Source: Atherix ibis (lineage: Eukaryota > Arthropoda > Insecta > Diptera > Athericidae). Taken from it: DNA of 64,000 bases. The notes beneath the pieces were generated by a model. That model was not told where the DNA came from, did no database searches, and saw only the letters and a program-made list of their open reading frames with translations. Positions 1 to 12,450 of this stretch are shown here, one piece after another; position 1 is the stretch's first letter, and every line of letters starts with the position of its first letter. A program made the position numbers and the translations under genes. The DNA lies in contig CATQJD010000146.1 in NCBI GenBank assembly GCA_958298945.1, positions 1,426,001-1,490,000 of the forward strand. The letters are read 5' to 3'.

Positions 1-918
1 TTTAAGAGGAATTTGAAGTTGTTTATTTAAGAGGAATATGAAGTAGTATATTTAAGAGAAATATGAAGTAGTATATTTAAGAGAAATATGCAGAAGTATA
101 TTTAAGAGGAATATGAAGTAGTATATATAAGAAGAATATGAAGTTGTATATTTAAGAGGAATATGCAGTAGTATATTTAAGAGGAATATTAAGTAGTATA
201 TTTAAGAGGAATATGAAATAGTATATCTAAGAGGAATATGAAGTAGTATATTTAAGAGGAATATGCAGTAGTATTGCTCAATATATTTAAGAGGAATATG
301 CAGTAGTATATTTAAGAGGAATATGAAGTAGTATATTTAAGAGGAATATGCAGTTGTATAATTAAGAGGAATATGAAGTAGTATATTTAAGAGGATATAT
401 GAAGTAGTATATTTAAGAGGAATATGCAGTAGTATATTTAAGAAGAATATGAAGTACTATATTTAAGAGGCATATGCAGTAGTATATTGAAGAGGAATAT
501 AAAGTAGTATATTTAAGAGGCATATGAAGTAGTATATTTAAGAGGAATATGCAGTAGTATATTTAAGAGATATATGAAGTAGAATATTTAAAAGGCATAT
601 GAAGTAGTATATTTAAGAGGAATATGCAGTAGTATATTTAAGAGGAATATCAAGTAGTATATGTAAGAGGAATATGCAGTAGTACATTTCACAGGAATAT
701 GCAGTAGTATATTTAAGAGGAATATGCAGTTGTATATTTAAGAGGAATATGAAGTAGTATATTTAAGAGGAATATGAAGTTGTATATTTAAGAGGAATAT
801 GCAGTAGTATATTTAAGAGAAATATTAAGTATTATATTTAAGAGGAATATTAAGTATTATATTTAAGAGGAATATGCAGTAGTGACATATATGTAAAAGA
901 AATATGAAGTAGTATATT
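1..918 (+). repeat. Block A, first copy (1,790-bp offset duplicate)
   Basis: This segment recurs at 1791-2708, 1,790 bp downstream. The match covers the odd GAATTTGAAGTTGTTTATT start, the TGCTCAATAT insertion at 271 (partner 2061) and the palindrome monomer near 883 (partner 2673). The one clear difference I saw is TGACATATATG here against TTACATATATG in the partner. The offset equals 71 monomers of 25 bp plus one 10-bp and one 5-bp insertion. The match stops at about 918, where the following monomers differ. The left limit is unknown because the window starts inside the block. Confidence 0.85.
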
Positions 919-1845
919 AAAGAGAAATATGCAGTAGTATATTTAAGAGGAATATGAAGAAGTATATATAAGCGGAATATGCAGTAGTAAATTTAAGAGG
1001 AATATGAAGTAGTATATTTAAGAGGAATATGCAGTAGTATATTTAAGAGGAATACGAAGTGGAATATTTAAGAGGAATGTGAGGAAGTATATTTAAGAGG
1101 AATATTAAATATTATATTTAAGAGGAATATGCAGTATTATATTTAAGAGGAATATGAAGTAGTATTTTTAAGAGGAACATGAAATAATATATATAAGAGG
1201 ACTATGCACTAGTATATTTAAGAGGAATGTGCAGTAGTATATTTAAGAGAAATATGCAGTAGTATATTTACGAGGAATATGAAGTTGTATATTTAAGAGG
1301 TATATGAAGTAGTATATTTAAGAGGAATTGAAGCAGTATATTTAAGGGTAATATGAAGTAGTATATTGAAGAGAAATATGAGGTATTATATTTAAGAGGA
1401 ATATGCAGTAGTATATTTAAGAGAAATATGAAGTAGTATATTTAAGAGAAATATGAAGTAGTATATTTAAGAGGAATATGTAGTAGTATATTTAAGAGAA
1501 ATATGAAATAGTATATTTAAGAGGAATTTGAAGTATTATATTTAAGAGGAATATGCATTAGTATATTTAAGAGGAATATGAAGTAGTATATATAAGAGGA
1601 ATATGCAGTAATAAATTTAAGAGGAATATGAAATAGTATATTTAAGAGGAAAATGTAGTGGTATATATAAGAGGAATATGAAGTAGTATATTTAAGAGGA
1701 ATATGAAGTAGTATATATAAGAGGAATATGAAGTTGTATATTTAAGAGAAATATGATGTAGTATATTTAAGAGGAATATGAAGTAGTATATTTAAGAGGA
1801 ATTTGAAGTTGTTTATTTAAGAGGAATATGAAGTAGTATATTTAA
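900..1845 (+). repeat. Block B, first copy (partner at 5643-6588)
   Basis: This segment matches 5643-6588 at an offset of 4,743 bp. Shared oddities are the AAGCGGAATATG monomer (about 970 and 5713), a shortened GAGGAATTGAAGCAG monomer lacking one base pair (about 1321 and 6064), a GGGTAATATG monomer, and the terminal GAATTTGAAGTTGTTTATT. Several point differences separate the copies, including GAGGAAG against GAGGTAG near 1081, so this is an older duplication than those at 45-55 kb. Block B lies between two copies of block A on the left but precedes only a rearranged part of block A on the right. Confidence 0.8.
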
Positions 1846-2708
1846 GAGAAATATGAAGTAGTATATTTAAGAGAAATATGCAGAAGTATATTTAAGAGGA
1901 ATATGAAGTAGTATATATAAGAAGAATATGAAGTTGTATATTTAAGAGGAATATGCAGTAGTATATTTAAGAGGAATATTAAGTAGTATATTTAAGAGGA
2001 ATATGAAATAGTATATCTAAGAGGAATATGAAGTAGTATATTTAAGAGGAATATGCAGTAGTATTGCTCAATATATTTAAGAGGAATATGCAGTAGTATA
2101 TTTAAGAGGAATATGAAGTAGTATATTTAAGAGGAATATGCAGTTGTATAATTAAGAGGAATATGAAGTAGTATATTTAAGAGGATATATGAAGTAGTAT
2201 ATTTAAGAGGAATATGCAGTAGTATATTTAAGAAGAATATGAAGTACTATATTTAAGAGGCATATGCAGTAGTATATTGAAGAGGAATATAAAGTAGTAT
2301 ATTTAAGAGGCATATGAAGTAGTATATTTAAGAGGAATATGCAGTAGTATATTTAAGAGATATATGAAGTAGAATATTTAAAAGGCATATGAAGTAGTAT
2401 ATTTAAGAGGAATATGCAGTAGTATATTTAAGAGGAATATCAAGTAGTATATGTAAGAGGAATATGCAGTAGTACATTTCACAGGAATATGCAGTAGTAT
2501 ATTTAAGAGGAATATGCAGTTGTATATTTAAGAGGAATATGAAGTAGTATATTTAAGAGGAATATGAAGTTGTATATTTAAGAGGAATATGCAGTAGTAT
2601 ATTTAAGAGAAATATTAAGTATTATATTTAAGAGGAATATTAAGTATTATATTTAAGAGGAATATGCAGTAGTTACATATATGTAAAAGAAATATGAAGT
2701 AGTATATT
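1791..2708 (+). repeat. Block A, second copy
   Basis: This is a near-identical copy of 1-918. It carries the TGCTCAATAT insertion at 2061 and an intact TTACATATATGTAA palindrome at 2673. Its later part, with flanking sequence to about 3063, is duplicated again at an offset of 4,748 bp (6768-7811). It has therefore been a template or product in at least two duplication events. Confidence 0.83.
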
Positions 2709-3063
2709 TAAGAGGAATATGAAGTAGTATATTTAAGAGGAATATGAAGTAGTATATTTAAGAGGAATATGAAGTAGTATATTTAAGAGAAATGTGAAGT
2801 AGTATATTTAAGAGGAATATGCAGTAGTATATTTAAGAGGAATATGAAGTAGTATATTTAAGAGAAATATGAAGCAGTATAATTAAGAGGAATATGCAGT
2901 AGTATATTTAAGAGGAATATGCAGTTGTACATTTAAGAGTAATATGAAGTAGTATATTTAAGAGGAATATGCAGTAGTATATTTAAGAGGAATATAAAGT
3001 AGTATATTTAAGATCAATATGAAGTTGTATACTTAAGAGGAATATGAAGTAGTATATTTAAGA
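2020..3063 (+). repeat. Block A plus flank, partner of 6768-7811
   Basis: This segment recurs downstream at an offset of 4,748 bp. The offset is constant at three separate markers: the TGCTCAATAT insertion (2061 and 6809), the palindrome (2673 and 7421) and the AAGATCAATATGAAG monomer (3013 and 7761). Similarity breaks after about 3063 and 7811, where the monomer orders differ. The right copy has acquired small changes such as GTAGGAGG in place of GTAAGAGG. Confidence 0.8.
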
Positions 3064-4097
3064 GGAATATGAAGTAGTATATTTAATAGAAATAATAAGT
3101 GGTATATTAAAGAGGAATGTGCCGTAGTATATTTAAGAGGAATATGAATTATTATATTTAAGAGGAATATGGAGTATTATATTTAAGAAGAATATGCAGT
3201 AGTATATTTAAGAGGAATATGAAGTAGTATATTTAAGAGGAATATGCAGTAGTATATTTAAGAGGAATATGCAGTAGTACATTTGAGAGGAATATGAAGT
3301 AGTATATTTAAGAGGAATATGCAGTAGTATATTTAAGAGGAATATGAAGTAGTATATTTAAGATCAATATGAAGTAGTATATTTAAGAGGAATATGAAGT
3401 AGTATAATTAGGAGGAATATGAAGTAGTATATTTAAGAGAAATAATAAGTAGTATATTAAAGAGGAATATGCAGTAGTATATTTAAGAGGAATATGAAGT
3501 ATTATATTTAAGAGGAATATGGAGTATTATATTTAAGAGGAATATGCAGTAGTTACATATATGTAAAAGAAATATTAAGTAGTATATTTAAGAGGAATAT
3601 TAAGTAGTATATTTAAGAGGAATTTGCAGTAGTATATTTAAGAAGAATATGAAGTAGTATATTTAAGAGGAATATGCAGTAGTATATTTAAGAGGAATAT
3701 GAAGTAGTATATTTAAGAGGAATATTAAGTAGTATATTTAAGAGGAATATGAAGTAGTATATATAAGAGGAATATGAAGTTGTGTTTTTAAGAGGAATAT
3801 GCAGAAGTATATTTAAGAGGAATATGCAGTAGTATATTTAAGAGGAAAATGAAGTAGTATATTGAAGAGGAATATTAATTGTTTTATTTAAGAGGAATAT
3901 GAAGTAGTATATTTAAGAGGAATATGAAGTAGTACATATCAGAGGAATATGCAGTAGTAAATTTAGGAGGAATATGAAGTAGTATATTTAAGAAGAATAT
4001 TAATTATTATATTTAAGAGGAATATGAAGCTGTATATTTAAGAGGAATGTGCAGTAGAATATTTAAGAGGAATATTAAATATTGTATTTAAGAGGTA
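2709..4097 (+). repeat. Monomeric satellite with mixed variants, no clear long period
   Basis: Only 25-bp monomers occur here, apart from one palindrome monomer at 3553 and two copies of an AAGATCAATATG monomer (about 3011 and 3361). The pairs of AATATTAAG, AGTATTATA and GGAGTATTATA variants resemble monomers elsewhere. Apart from the 4,748-bp match that ends near 3063, I could not match a long ordered block to another place by eye. Confidence 0.6.
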
Positions 4098-4971
4098 TAT
4101 GCAGTAGTATATTTAAGAGAAATATGGAATAGTATATTTAAGAGAAATATGAAGAAGTATATTTAAGAGGAATATGAAGTTGTGTTTTTAAGAGGAATAT
4201 GCAGTAGTATATTTAAGAAGAATATGAAGTAGTACATTTAAGAGGAATATGAAGTAGTATATTTAAGAGAAATATGAAGTAGTATATTTAAGAGGAATAT
4301 GAAGTAGTAAATTTAAGAGGAATGTGCAGTAGTATATTTAAGAGGAATATGCAGTGGTATATTTACGAATAATATGAAGTTGTATATTTAAGAGGATTAT
4401 GACGTAGTATAATTAAGAGGAATTGAAGCAGTATATTTAAGGGTAATATGAAGCAGTATATTGAAGAGAAATATGAGGTATTATATTTAAGAGGAATATG
4501 CAGTAGTATATTTAAGAGAAATATGAAGTAGTATATTTAAGAGAAATATGAAGAAGTATATTTAAGAGGAATATGAAGTTGTGTTTTTAAGAGGAATATG
4601 CAGTAGTATATTTAAGAAGAATATGAAGTAGTACATTTAAGAGGAATATGAAGTAGTATATTTAAGAGAAATATGAAGTAGTATATTTAAGAGGAATATG
4701 AAGTAGTAAATTTAAGAGGAATGTGCAGTAGTATATTTAAGAGGAATATGCAGTGGTATATTTACGAATAATATGAAGTTGTATATTTAAGAGGATTATG
4801 ACGTAGTATAATTAAGAGGAATTGAAGCAGTATATTTAAGGGTAATATGAAGTAGTATATTGAAGAGAAATATGAGGTATTATATTTAAGAGGAATATGC
4901 AGTAGTATATTTAAGAGAAATATTAAGTAGTATATTTAAGAGAAATATGAAGAAGTATATTTAAGAGGAAT
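4098..4971 (+). repeat. 399-bp tandem higher-order repeat, about 2.2 copies
   Basis: A 16-monomer unit repeats in tandem with an offset of 399 bp, which is sixteen 25-bp monomers with one base missing. Markers are the TTGTGTTTTTAAGAGG monomer (4182 and 4581), the TTTACGAATAATATG monomer (about 4362 and 4761), GATTATGACGTAG, and the shortened GAGGAATTGAAGCAG monomer that accounts for the missing base. A third partial copy ends near 4971 where a GTAGTAG variant replaces the expected GAAGTTG. Few differences separate the copies, for example AAGCAG against AAGTAG after GGGTAATATG. Confidence 0.82.
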
Positions 4972-5642
4972 ATGTAGTAGTATATTTAAGATAAATATGA
5001 AATAGTATATTTAGGAGGAATTTGAAGTATTATATTTAAGAGGAATATGCAGTAGTATATTTAAGAGGAATATGAAGAAGTATATATAAGAGGAATATGC
5101 AGTAGTAAATTTAAGAGGAATGTGAAATAGTATATTTAAGAGGAATATGCAGTGGTATATTTAAGAGGAATATGAAGTAGTATATTTAAGAGGAATGTGC
5201 AGTCGTATATTTAAGAGGAATATGCAGTAGTGTATATAAGAGGAATATTAAGTATTATATTTTAAAGGAATATTAAGTAGTATATTTAAGAGGAATATGA
5301 AGTAGTATATTTAAGAGGAATATGAAGTAGTATATATATGACGAATATGCAGCAGTAAATTTAAGAAGAATATGAAGTAGTATTTTTAAGAGGAATATTA
5401 ATTATTATATTTAAGAGGAATATGCAGTAGTTTATTTAAGAGGATTATGGAGTGGCATATTTAAGAGGAATATGCAGTAATATATTTAAGAGGAATATGA
5501 AGTTGTATATTTAAGAGGAATATGCAGTAGTGTATCTAAGAGGAATATTTAGTATTATATTTAAAAGTAATATTAAGTAGTATATTTAAGAGGAATATGC
5601 AGTAGTATATTTAAGGGAAATACGAAGTATAATATTTAAGAG
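4972..5642 (+). repeat. Diverse monomers between duplicate blocks
   Basis: These are 25-bp monomers with many private changes, such as TATATATGACGAATATG, GGATTATGGAGTGGCATA, ATTTTAAAGGAATATTAAG and AAGGGAAATACGAAG. I see no marker insertion and no long ordered match. The high share of single-copy variants suggests an older, less homogenised part of the array. Confidence 0.55.
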
Positions 5643-6588
5643 GAATGTGAAGTAGTATATTAAAGAGAAATATGCAGTAGTATATTTAAGAGGAATATGA
5701 AGAAGTATATATAAGCGGAATATGCAGTAGTAAATTTAAGAGGAATATGAAGTAGTATATTTAAGAGGAATATGCAGTAGTATATTTAAGAGGAATACGA
5801 AGTGGAATATTTAAGAGGAATGTGAGGTAGTATATTTAAGAGGAATATTAAATATTATATTTAAGAGGAATATGCAGTATTATATTTAAGAGGAATATGA
5901 AGTAGTATTTTTAAGAGGAACATGAAATAATATATATAAGAGGACTATGCACTAGTATATTTAAGAGGAATGTGCAGTAGTATATTTAAGAGAAATATGC
6001 AGTAGTATATTTAAGAGGAATATGAAGTTGTATATTTAAGAGGTATATGAAGTAGTATATTTAAGAGGAATTGAAGCAGTATAATTAAGGGTAATATGAA
6101 GTAGTATATTGAAGAGAAATATGAGGTATTATATTTAAGAGGAATATGCAGTAGTATATTTAAGAGAAATATGAAGTAGTATATTTAAGAGAAATATGAA
6201 GTAGTATATTTAAGAGGAATATGTAGTAGTATATTTAAGAGAAATATGAAATAGTATATTTAAGAGGAATTTGAAGTATTATATTTAAGAGGAATATGCA
6301 TTAGTATATTTAAGAGGAATATGAAGTAGTATATATAAGAGGAATATGCAGTAATAAATTTAAGAGGAATATGAAATAGTATATTTAAGAGGAATATGTA
6401 GTGGTATATATAAGAGGAATATGAAGTAGTATATTTAAGAGGAATATGAAGTAGTATATATAAGAGGAATATGAAGTTGTATATTTAAGAGAAATATGAT
6501 GTAGTATATTTAAGAGGAATATGAAGTAGTATATTTAAGAGGAATTTGAAGTTGTTTATTTAAGAGGAATATAAAGTAGTATATTTAA
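5643..6588 (+). repeat. Block B, second copy
   Basis: This is the right-hand partner of 900-1845 at a 4,743-bp offset. It keeps the GCGGAATATG, GGACTATGCACTAG and shortened GAATTGAAGCAG monomers in the same order. It ends at the shared GAATTTGAAGTTG monomer near 6544. The next segment joins to the end of block A rather than its beginning, so the two B-to-A junctions differ. Confidence 0.8.
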
Positions 6589-7516
6589 GAGGAATATGAA
6601 GTTGTATATTTAAGAGGAATATGCAGTAGTATATTTAAGAGAAATATTAAGTATTATATTTAAGAGGAATATTAAGTATTATATTTAAGAGGAATATGCA
6701 GTAGTTACATATATGTAAAAGAAATATGAAGTAGTATATTTAAGAGGAATATGAAGTAGTATATTTAAGAGGAATATGAAGTAGTATATTTAAGAGGAAT
6801 ATGCAGTAGTATTGCTCAATATATTTAAGAGGAATATGCAGTAGTATATTTAAGAGGAATATGAAGTAGTATATTTAAGAGGAATATGCAGTTGTATAAT
6901 TAAGAGGAATATGAAGTAGTATATTTAAGAGGATATATGAAGTAGTATATTTAAGAGGAATATGCAGTAGTATATTTAAGAAGAATATGAAGAACTATAT
7001 TTAAGAGGCATATGCAGTAGTATATTGAAGAGGAATATAAAGTAGTATATTTAAGAGGCATATGAAGTAGTATATTTAAGAGGAATATGCAGTAGTATAT
7101 TTAAGAGATATATGAAGTAGAATATTTAAAAGGCATATGAAGTAGTATATTTAAGAGGAATATGCAGTAGTATATTTAAGAGGAATATGAAGTAGTATAT
7201 GTAGGAGGAATATGCAGTAGTACATTTCACAGGAATATGCAGTAGTATATTTAAGAGGAATATGCAGTTGTATATTTAAGAGGAATATGAAGTAGTATAT
7301 TTAAGAGGAATATGAAGTTGTATATTTAAGAGGAATATGCAGTAGTATATTTAAGAGAAATATTAAGTATTATATTTAAGAGGAATATTAAGTATTATAT
7401 TTAAGAGGAATATGCAGTAGTTACATATATGTAAAAGAAATATGAAGTAGTATATTTAAGAGGAATATGAAGTAGTATATTTAAGAGGAATATGAAGTAG
7501 TATATTTAAGAGGAAT
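6575..7516 (+). repeat. 716-bp offset duplicate carrying two palindrome monomers
   Basis: The stretch 6575-6800 recurs at 7291-7516. Both contain the run GAAGTTG, GCAGTAG, two AATATTAAG monomers, the TTACATATATGTAA palindrome (6705 and 7421) and three GAAG monomers. The first copy then joins the TGCTCAATAT monomer at 6809. This looks like an insertion of the end of block A in front of a second, fuller copy of block A. Confidence 0.75.
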
Positions 7517-7811
7517 ATGAAGTAGTATATTTAAGAGAAATGTGAAGTAGTATATTTAAGAGGAATATGCAGTAGTATATTTAAGAGGAATATGAAGTAG
7601 TATATTTAAGAGAAATATGAAGCAGTATAATTAAGAGGAATATGCAGTAGTATATTTAAGAGGAATATGCAGTTGTACATTTAAGAGTAATATGAAGTAG
7701 TATATTTAAGAGGAATATGCAGTAGTATATTTAAGAGGAATATAAAGTAGTATATTTAAGATCAATATGAAGTTGTATACTTAAGAGGAATATGAAGTAG
7801 TATATTTAAGA
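6768..7811 (+). repeat. Partner of 2020-3063 (4,748-bp offset)
   Basis: This downstream copy keeps the order of the TGCTCAATAT insertion (6809), CAGTTGTATAATTAAG, GGATATATGAAG, the TTTCACAGG monomer, the palindrome (7421) and AAGATCAATATGAAG (about 7759). Similarity is lost after about 7811. Point changes such as GAAGAACTATA for GAAGTACTATA separate it from the left copy. Confidence 0.8.
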
Positions 7812-8611
7812 GAAATATGAAGTAGTATATTTAAGAGGAATATGAAGTTGTATATTTAAGAGGAATATGAAGTATTATATTTAAGAGAATATGAAGAACT
7901 ATATTTAAGAGGAATACGCAGTATTATATTTAAGAGGAATAATAAGTATTATATTTAAGAGGAATATTAAGGATTATATTTAAGAGGAATATGAAGTAGT
8001 ATATTTAAGAGGAATATGCAGTAGTATATTTAAGGGGAATATGAAGTAGTATATTTAAGAGAAATATGAAGTAGAATATTTAAGAGGAATATGCAGTAGT
8101 ATATTTAAGAGGAATATGAAGTAGTATATTTAAGAGGAATATGAGGTAGTATATTCAAGAGGAAAATCCAGTAGTATATTTTAGAGGAATATGAAGTAGT
8201 ATATTTAAGAGGAATATGAAGTAGTATATTTAAGAGATTTATGAAGTAGTATATTTAAGAGGCATATGAAGTAGTATATTTAAGAGGAATATGCAGTAGT
8301 ATATTTAAGAGGAATATGATGTAGTATATGTAAGAGGAATATGCAGTAGTACATTTCAGAGGAATATTAAGTATTATATTTAAGAGGAATGTTAAGTATT
8401 ATATTTAAGAGGAATATGCAGTAGTTACATATATGTAAGAGAAATATGAAGTAGTATATTTAAGAGGAATATGAAGTAGTATATTTAAGAGGAATATGAA
8501 GTAGTATTTTTAAGAGGAATATGAAGTAGTATATTTAAGAGAAATATGAAGTAGTATATTTAAGAGGAATATGCAGTAGTATATTCAAGAGGAATATGAA
8601 GTAGTATATTT
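7812..8611 (+). repeat. Monomers including a palindrome-tagged unit
   Basis: This is continuous 25-bp satellite with occasional 24-bp units (AAGAGAATATG, one base short). A palindrome monomer lies at 8425, preceded by paired AATATTAAG and GTTAAG monomers. A similar context occurs around the palindrome at 9864. No other structure is evident. Confidence 0.6.
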
Positions 8612-9024
8612 AAGAGGAATATGAAGTATTATATTTAAGAGGAATATGGAGTATTATATTTAAGAGGAATATGCAGCAGTATATTTATGAGGAATGTGAA
8701 GTATTATATTTAAGAGGAAAATGAAGTAGTATATTAAAGAGAAATATGAAGTAGTATATTTAAGAGGAATATGAAGTTGTATATTTAAGAGGAATATGAA
8801 GTATTATATTTAAGAGAATATGAAGTAGTATATTTAAGAGAAATATGCAGTATTATATTTAAGAGGAATATGAAGTATTATATTTAAGAGGAATATGGAG
8901 TATTATATTTAAGAGGAATATGCAGCAGTATATTTATGAGGAATATGAAGTATTATATTTAAGAGGAAAATGAAGTAGTATATTAAAGAGAAATATGAAG
9001 TAGTATATTTAAGAGGAATATGAA
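8612..9024 (+). repeat. 249-bp tandem duplication (10 monomers, one base short)
   Basis: The stretch 8612-8775 recurs at 8861-9024. The shared order is GAAGTATTATA, GGAGTATTATA, GCAGCAGTATA, TTTATGAGG, GAGGAAAATGAAG and TATTAAAGAGAAATATG. The offset is 249 bp because one 24-bp AAGAGAATATG monomer lies between the copies. I saw one clear difference, GAATGTGAAG in the first copy against GAATATGAAG in the second. Confidence 0.75.
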
Positions 9025-10100
9025 GTAGTATATTTAAGAGGAATATGAAGTAGTATATTTAAGAGGAATATGAAGTAGTATATTTAAGAGAAATATGAAG
9101 CAGTATATTTAAGAGGAATATGCAGAAGTATATTTAAGAGGAATATGAAGTAGTATATATAAGAGGAATATGAAGTTGTATATTTAAGAGGAATATGCAG
9201 TAGTATATTAAAGAGGAATATTAAGTAGTATATTTAAGAGGAATATGAAGTAGTATATTTAAGAGGAATATGAAGTAGTATATTTAAGAGGAATATGCAG
9301 TAGTATTGCTCAATATATTTAAGAGGAATATGCAGTAGTATATTTAAGAGGAATATGAAATAGTATATTTAAGAGGAATATGCAGTTGTATATTTAAGAG
9401 GAATATGAAGTAGTATATTAAAGAGGAACATGAAGTAGTATATTTAAGAGGAATATGCAGCAGTATATTTAAGAGGAATATGAAGTACTATATTTAAGGG
9501 GCATATGCAGTAGTATATTGAAGAGGAATATGAAGTAGTATATTTAAGAGGCATATGAAGTAGTATATTTAAGAGGCATATGAAGTAGTATATTTAAGAG
9601 GAATATGCAGTAGTATATTTAAGAGTAATATGAAGTAGTATATGTAAGAGGAATATGCAGTAGTACATTTCAGAGGAATATGCAGTAGTATATTTAAGAG
9701 GAATATGCAGTAGTATATGTAAGATGAATATGAAATAGTATATTTAAGAGGAATATGAAGTTGTATAGTTAAGAGGAATCTGCAGTAGTATATTTAAGAG
9801 AAATATTAAGTATTATTATTAAGAGGAATATTAAGTATTATATTTAAGAGGAATATGCAGTAGTTACATATATGTAAGAGAAATATGAAGTAGTATATTT
9901 AAGAGGAATATGAAGTAGTATATTTAAGAGGAATATGAAGTAGTATATTTAAGAGGAATATGAAGTAGTATATTTAAGAGAAATATGAAGTAGTATATTT
10001 AAGAGGAATATGCAGTAGTATATTTAAGAGGAATATGAAGTAGTATATTTAAGAGAAATATGAAGTAGTATATTTAAGAGGAATATGCAGTAGTATATTT
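9025..10100 (+). repeat. Satellite block with TGCTCAATAT and palindrome tags
   Basis: This stretch contains the 35-bp insertion monomer at 9303 and a palindrome monomer at 9864. The order around 9303 (GAAG, GCAG, insertion, GCAG, GAAATAG, GCAGTTG) also occurs around 14443 and 16970, so it is a more distant relative of those blocks. A monomer one base short (TATTATTATTAAGAGG near 9813) is also present. Confidence 0.6.
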
Positions 10101-11140
10101 AACAGAAATATGCAGTAGTAAATTTAAGAGAAATATGAAGTAGTATATTTAAGAGGAATATGCAGTAGTATATTTAAGAGGAATATGAAGTAGTATATTT
10201 AAGATCAATATGAAGTACTATACTTAAGAGGAATATGAAGTAGTATATTTAAGAGGAATATGAAGTAGTATATTTAAGAGAAATAATAAGTAGTATATTA
10301 AAGAGGAATATGCAGTAGTATATTTAAGAGAATATGAAGTTTTATATTTAAGAGGAATATGGAGTATTATATTTAAGAGGAATATGCAGTAGTATATTTA
10401 TGAGGAATATGAAGTATTATATTAAAGAGGAATATGAAGTAGTATATTTAAGAGGAATATGAAGTAGTATATTCAAGAGGACTATGAAGTAGTAAATTTA
10501 AGAGGAATATGAAGTAGTATATTTAAAAGAAATATGAAGTAGTATATTTAAGAGGAATATGAAGTTGTATATTTAAGAGGAATATGAAGTATTATATTTA
10601 AGAGAATATGAAGAAGTATATTTAAGAGGAACATGCAGTATTATATTTAAGAGGAATATTAAGTATTATATTTAAGAGGAATTTTAAGTATTATATTTAA
10701 GAGGAATATGAAGTAGTATATTTAAAAGAAATATGAAGTAGTATATTTAAGAGGAATATGAAGTAGTATGTTTAAGAGGAATATGAAGTAGTATATTTAA
10801 GAGGAATATGAAGTAGTATATTTAAGAGAAATATGAAGTAGTATATTTATGAGGAATATGCAGAAGTATATTTAAGAGGAATATGAAGTAGTATATATAA
10901 GAGGAATATGAAGTTGTATATTTATGAGGAATATGCAGTAGTATATTTAAGAGGAATATTAAGTAGTATATTTAAGAGGAATATGAAGTAGTATATTTAA
11001 GAGGAATATGAAGTCGTATATTTAAGAGGAATATGCAGTAGTATTGCTCAATATATTTAAGAGGAATATGCAGTAGTATATTTAAGAGGAATATGAAGTA
11101 GTATATTTAAGAGGAATATGCATTTGTATATTTAAGAGGA
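10101..11140 (+). repeat. Block C, first of three related copies
   Basis: An ordered block recurs near 14686-15690 and 17213-18250. Landmarks are AAGATCAATATG followed by TATACTTAAG (10201, 14786, 17313), AAATAATAAG, a 24-bp AAGAGAATATG monomer (about 10326, with the third copy at 17438), GGAGTATTATA, TATTCAAGAGGACTATG, and AAGTCGTATA before the TGCTCAATAT insertion (11041, 15626, 18153). This copy matches the third at an offset of 7,112 bp at every marker checked. It also shares with it CATTTGTATA and ATACAGTAGTACATT monomers that the second copy lacks. Confidence 0.8.
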
Positions 11141-12430
11141 ATATACAGTAGTACATTTAAGAGAAATATGAAGTATTATATTTAAGAGGAATATGGATTA
11201 TTATATTTAAGAGGAATATGCAGTAGTATATTTATGAGGAATATGAAGTATTATATTTAAGAGGAAAATGAAGTAGTATATTTAAGAGGAATATGAAGTA
11301 GTATATTTAAGAGGACTATGAAGTAGTATATTTAAGAGGAATATGAAGTATTATATTTAAGAGAAATATGAAGTAGTATATTTAAGAGGAATATGAAGTT
11401 GTATATTTAAGAGGAATATGAAGCATTATATTTAAGAGAATATGAAGTAGTATATTTAAGAGGAATATGCAGTATTATATTTAAGAGGAATATTAAGTAT
11501 TATATTTAAGAGGAATATTAAGTATTATATTTTAGAGGAATATGAAGTAGTACATTTAAGAGAAATATGAAGTAGTATATTTAAGAGGAATATGAAGTAG
11601 TATATTTAAGAGGAATATGAAGTAGTATATATAAGAGGAATATGAAGTAGTATATTTAAGAGGAATATGAAGTAGTATATTTAAGAGGAATATATTTAAG
11701 AGGAATATGCAGTAGTATATTTAAGAGGAATATGAAGTAGTATATATAAGAGGAATATGCAGTTGTATATTTAAGAGAAATATGAAGTAGTATATTTAAG
11801 AGGAATATGAAGTAGTATATTTAAGAGGAATATGCAGTAGTATATTTAAGAGGAATATGAAGAACTATATTTAAGAGGCATATGCAGTAGTATATTGAAG
11901 AGGAATATGAAGTAGTATATTTAAGAGGCATATGAAGTAGTATATATAAGAGGAATATGCAGTACTATATAAAAAAGGTATATGAAGTAGTATATTTAAG
12001 AGGCATATGAAGTAGTATATTTAAGAGGAATATGCAGTAGTATATTTAAGAGGAATATGAAGTAGTATATGTAAGAGGAATATGCAGTAGTACATTTCAG
12101 AGGAATATGCAGTAGTATATTTAAGAGAAATATTAAGTATTATGTTTAAGAGGAATATTAAGTATTATATTTAAGAGGAATATGCAGTAGTTACATATAT
12201 GTAAGAGAAATATGAAGTAGTATATTTAAGAGGAGAATATGAAGTAGTATATTTAAGAGGAATATGAAGTAGTATATTTAAGAGGAATATGAAGTAGTAT
12301 ATTTAAGAGAAATATGAAGTAGTATATTTAAGAGGAATATGCAGTAGTATATTTAAGAGGAATATGAAGTAGTATATTTAAGAGAAATATGAAGTAGTAT
12401 ATTGAAGAGGAATATGAAGTAGAATATTTA
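11141..12430 (+). repeat. Block D, partner of about 18290-19415
   Basis: This segment continues the relationship of block C with the 17-19 kb region, but the offset shortens from 7,112 to 6,987 bp, so the downstream copy has lost about five monomers. Shared markers at the shorter offset are a truncated 15-bp monomer (AAGAGGAATATATTTAAG, 11684 and 18671), GAAGAACTATA, and the palindrome (12191 and 19178). A 2-bp insertion near 12231 (AAGAGGAGAATATG) is private to this copy and makes the offset 6,985 bp at the next marker. Confidence 0.77.
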
Positions 12431-12450
12431 ATTAAGATCAATATGAAGTA
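12421..12450 (+). repeat. Monomer with duplicated TTAA
   Basis: The monomer reads GAATATTTAATTAAGATC, with four extra bases made by repeating TTAA. The same 29-bp monomer recurs at about 19407 and 20191, in the same neighbourhood, so it arose once and was copied. Confidence 0.75.
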
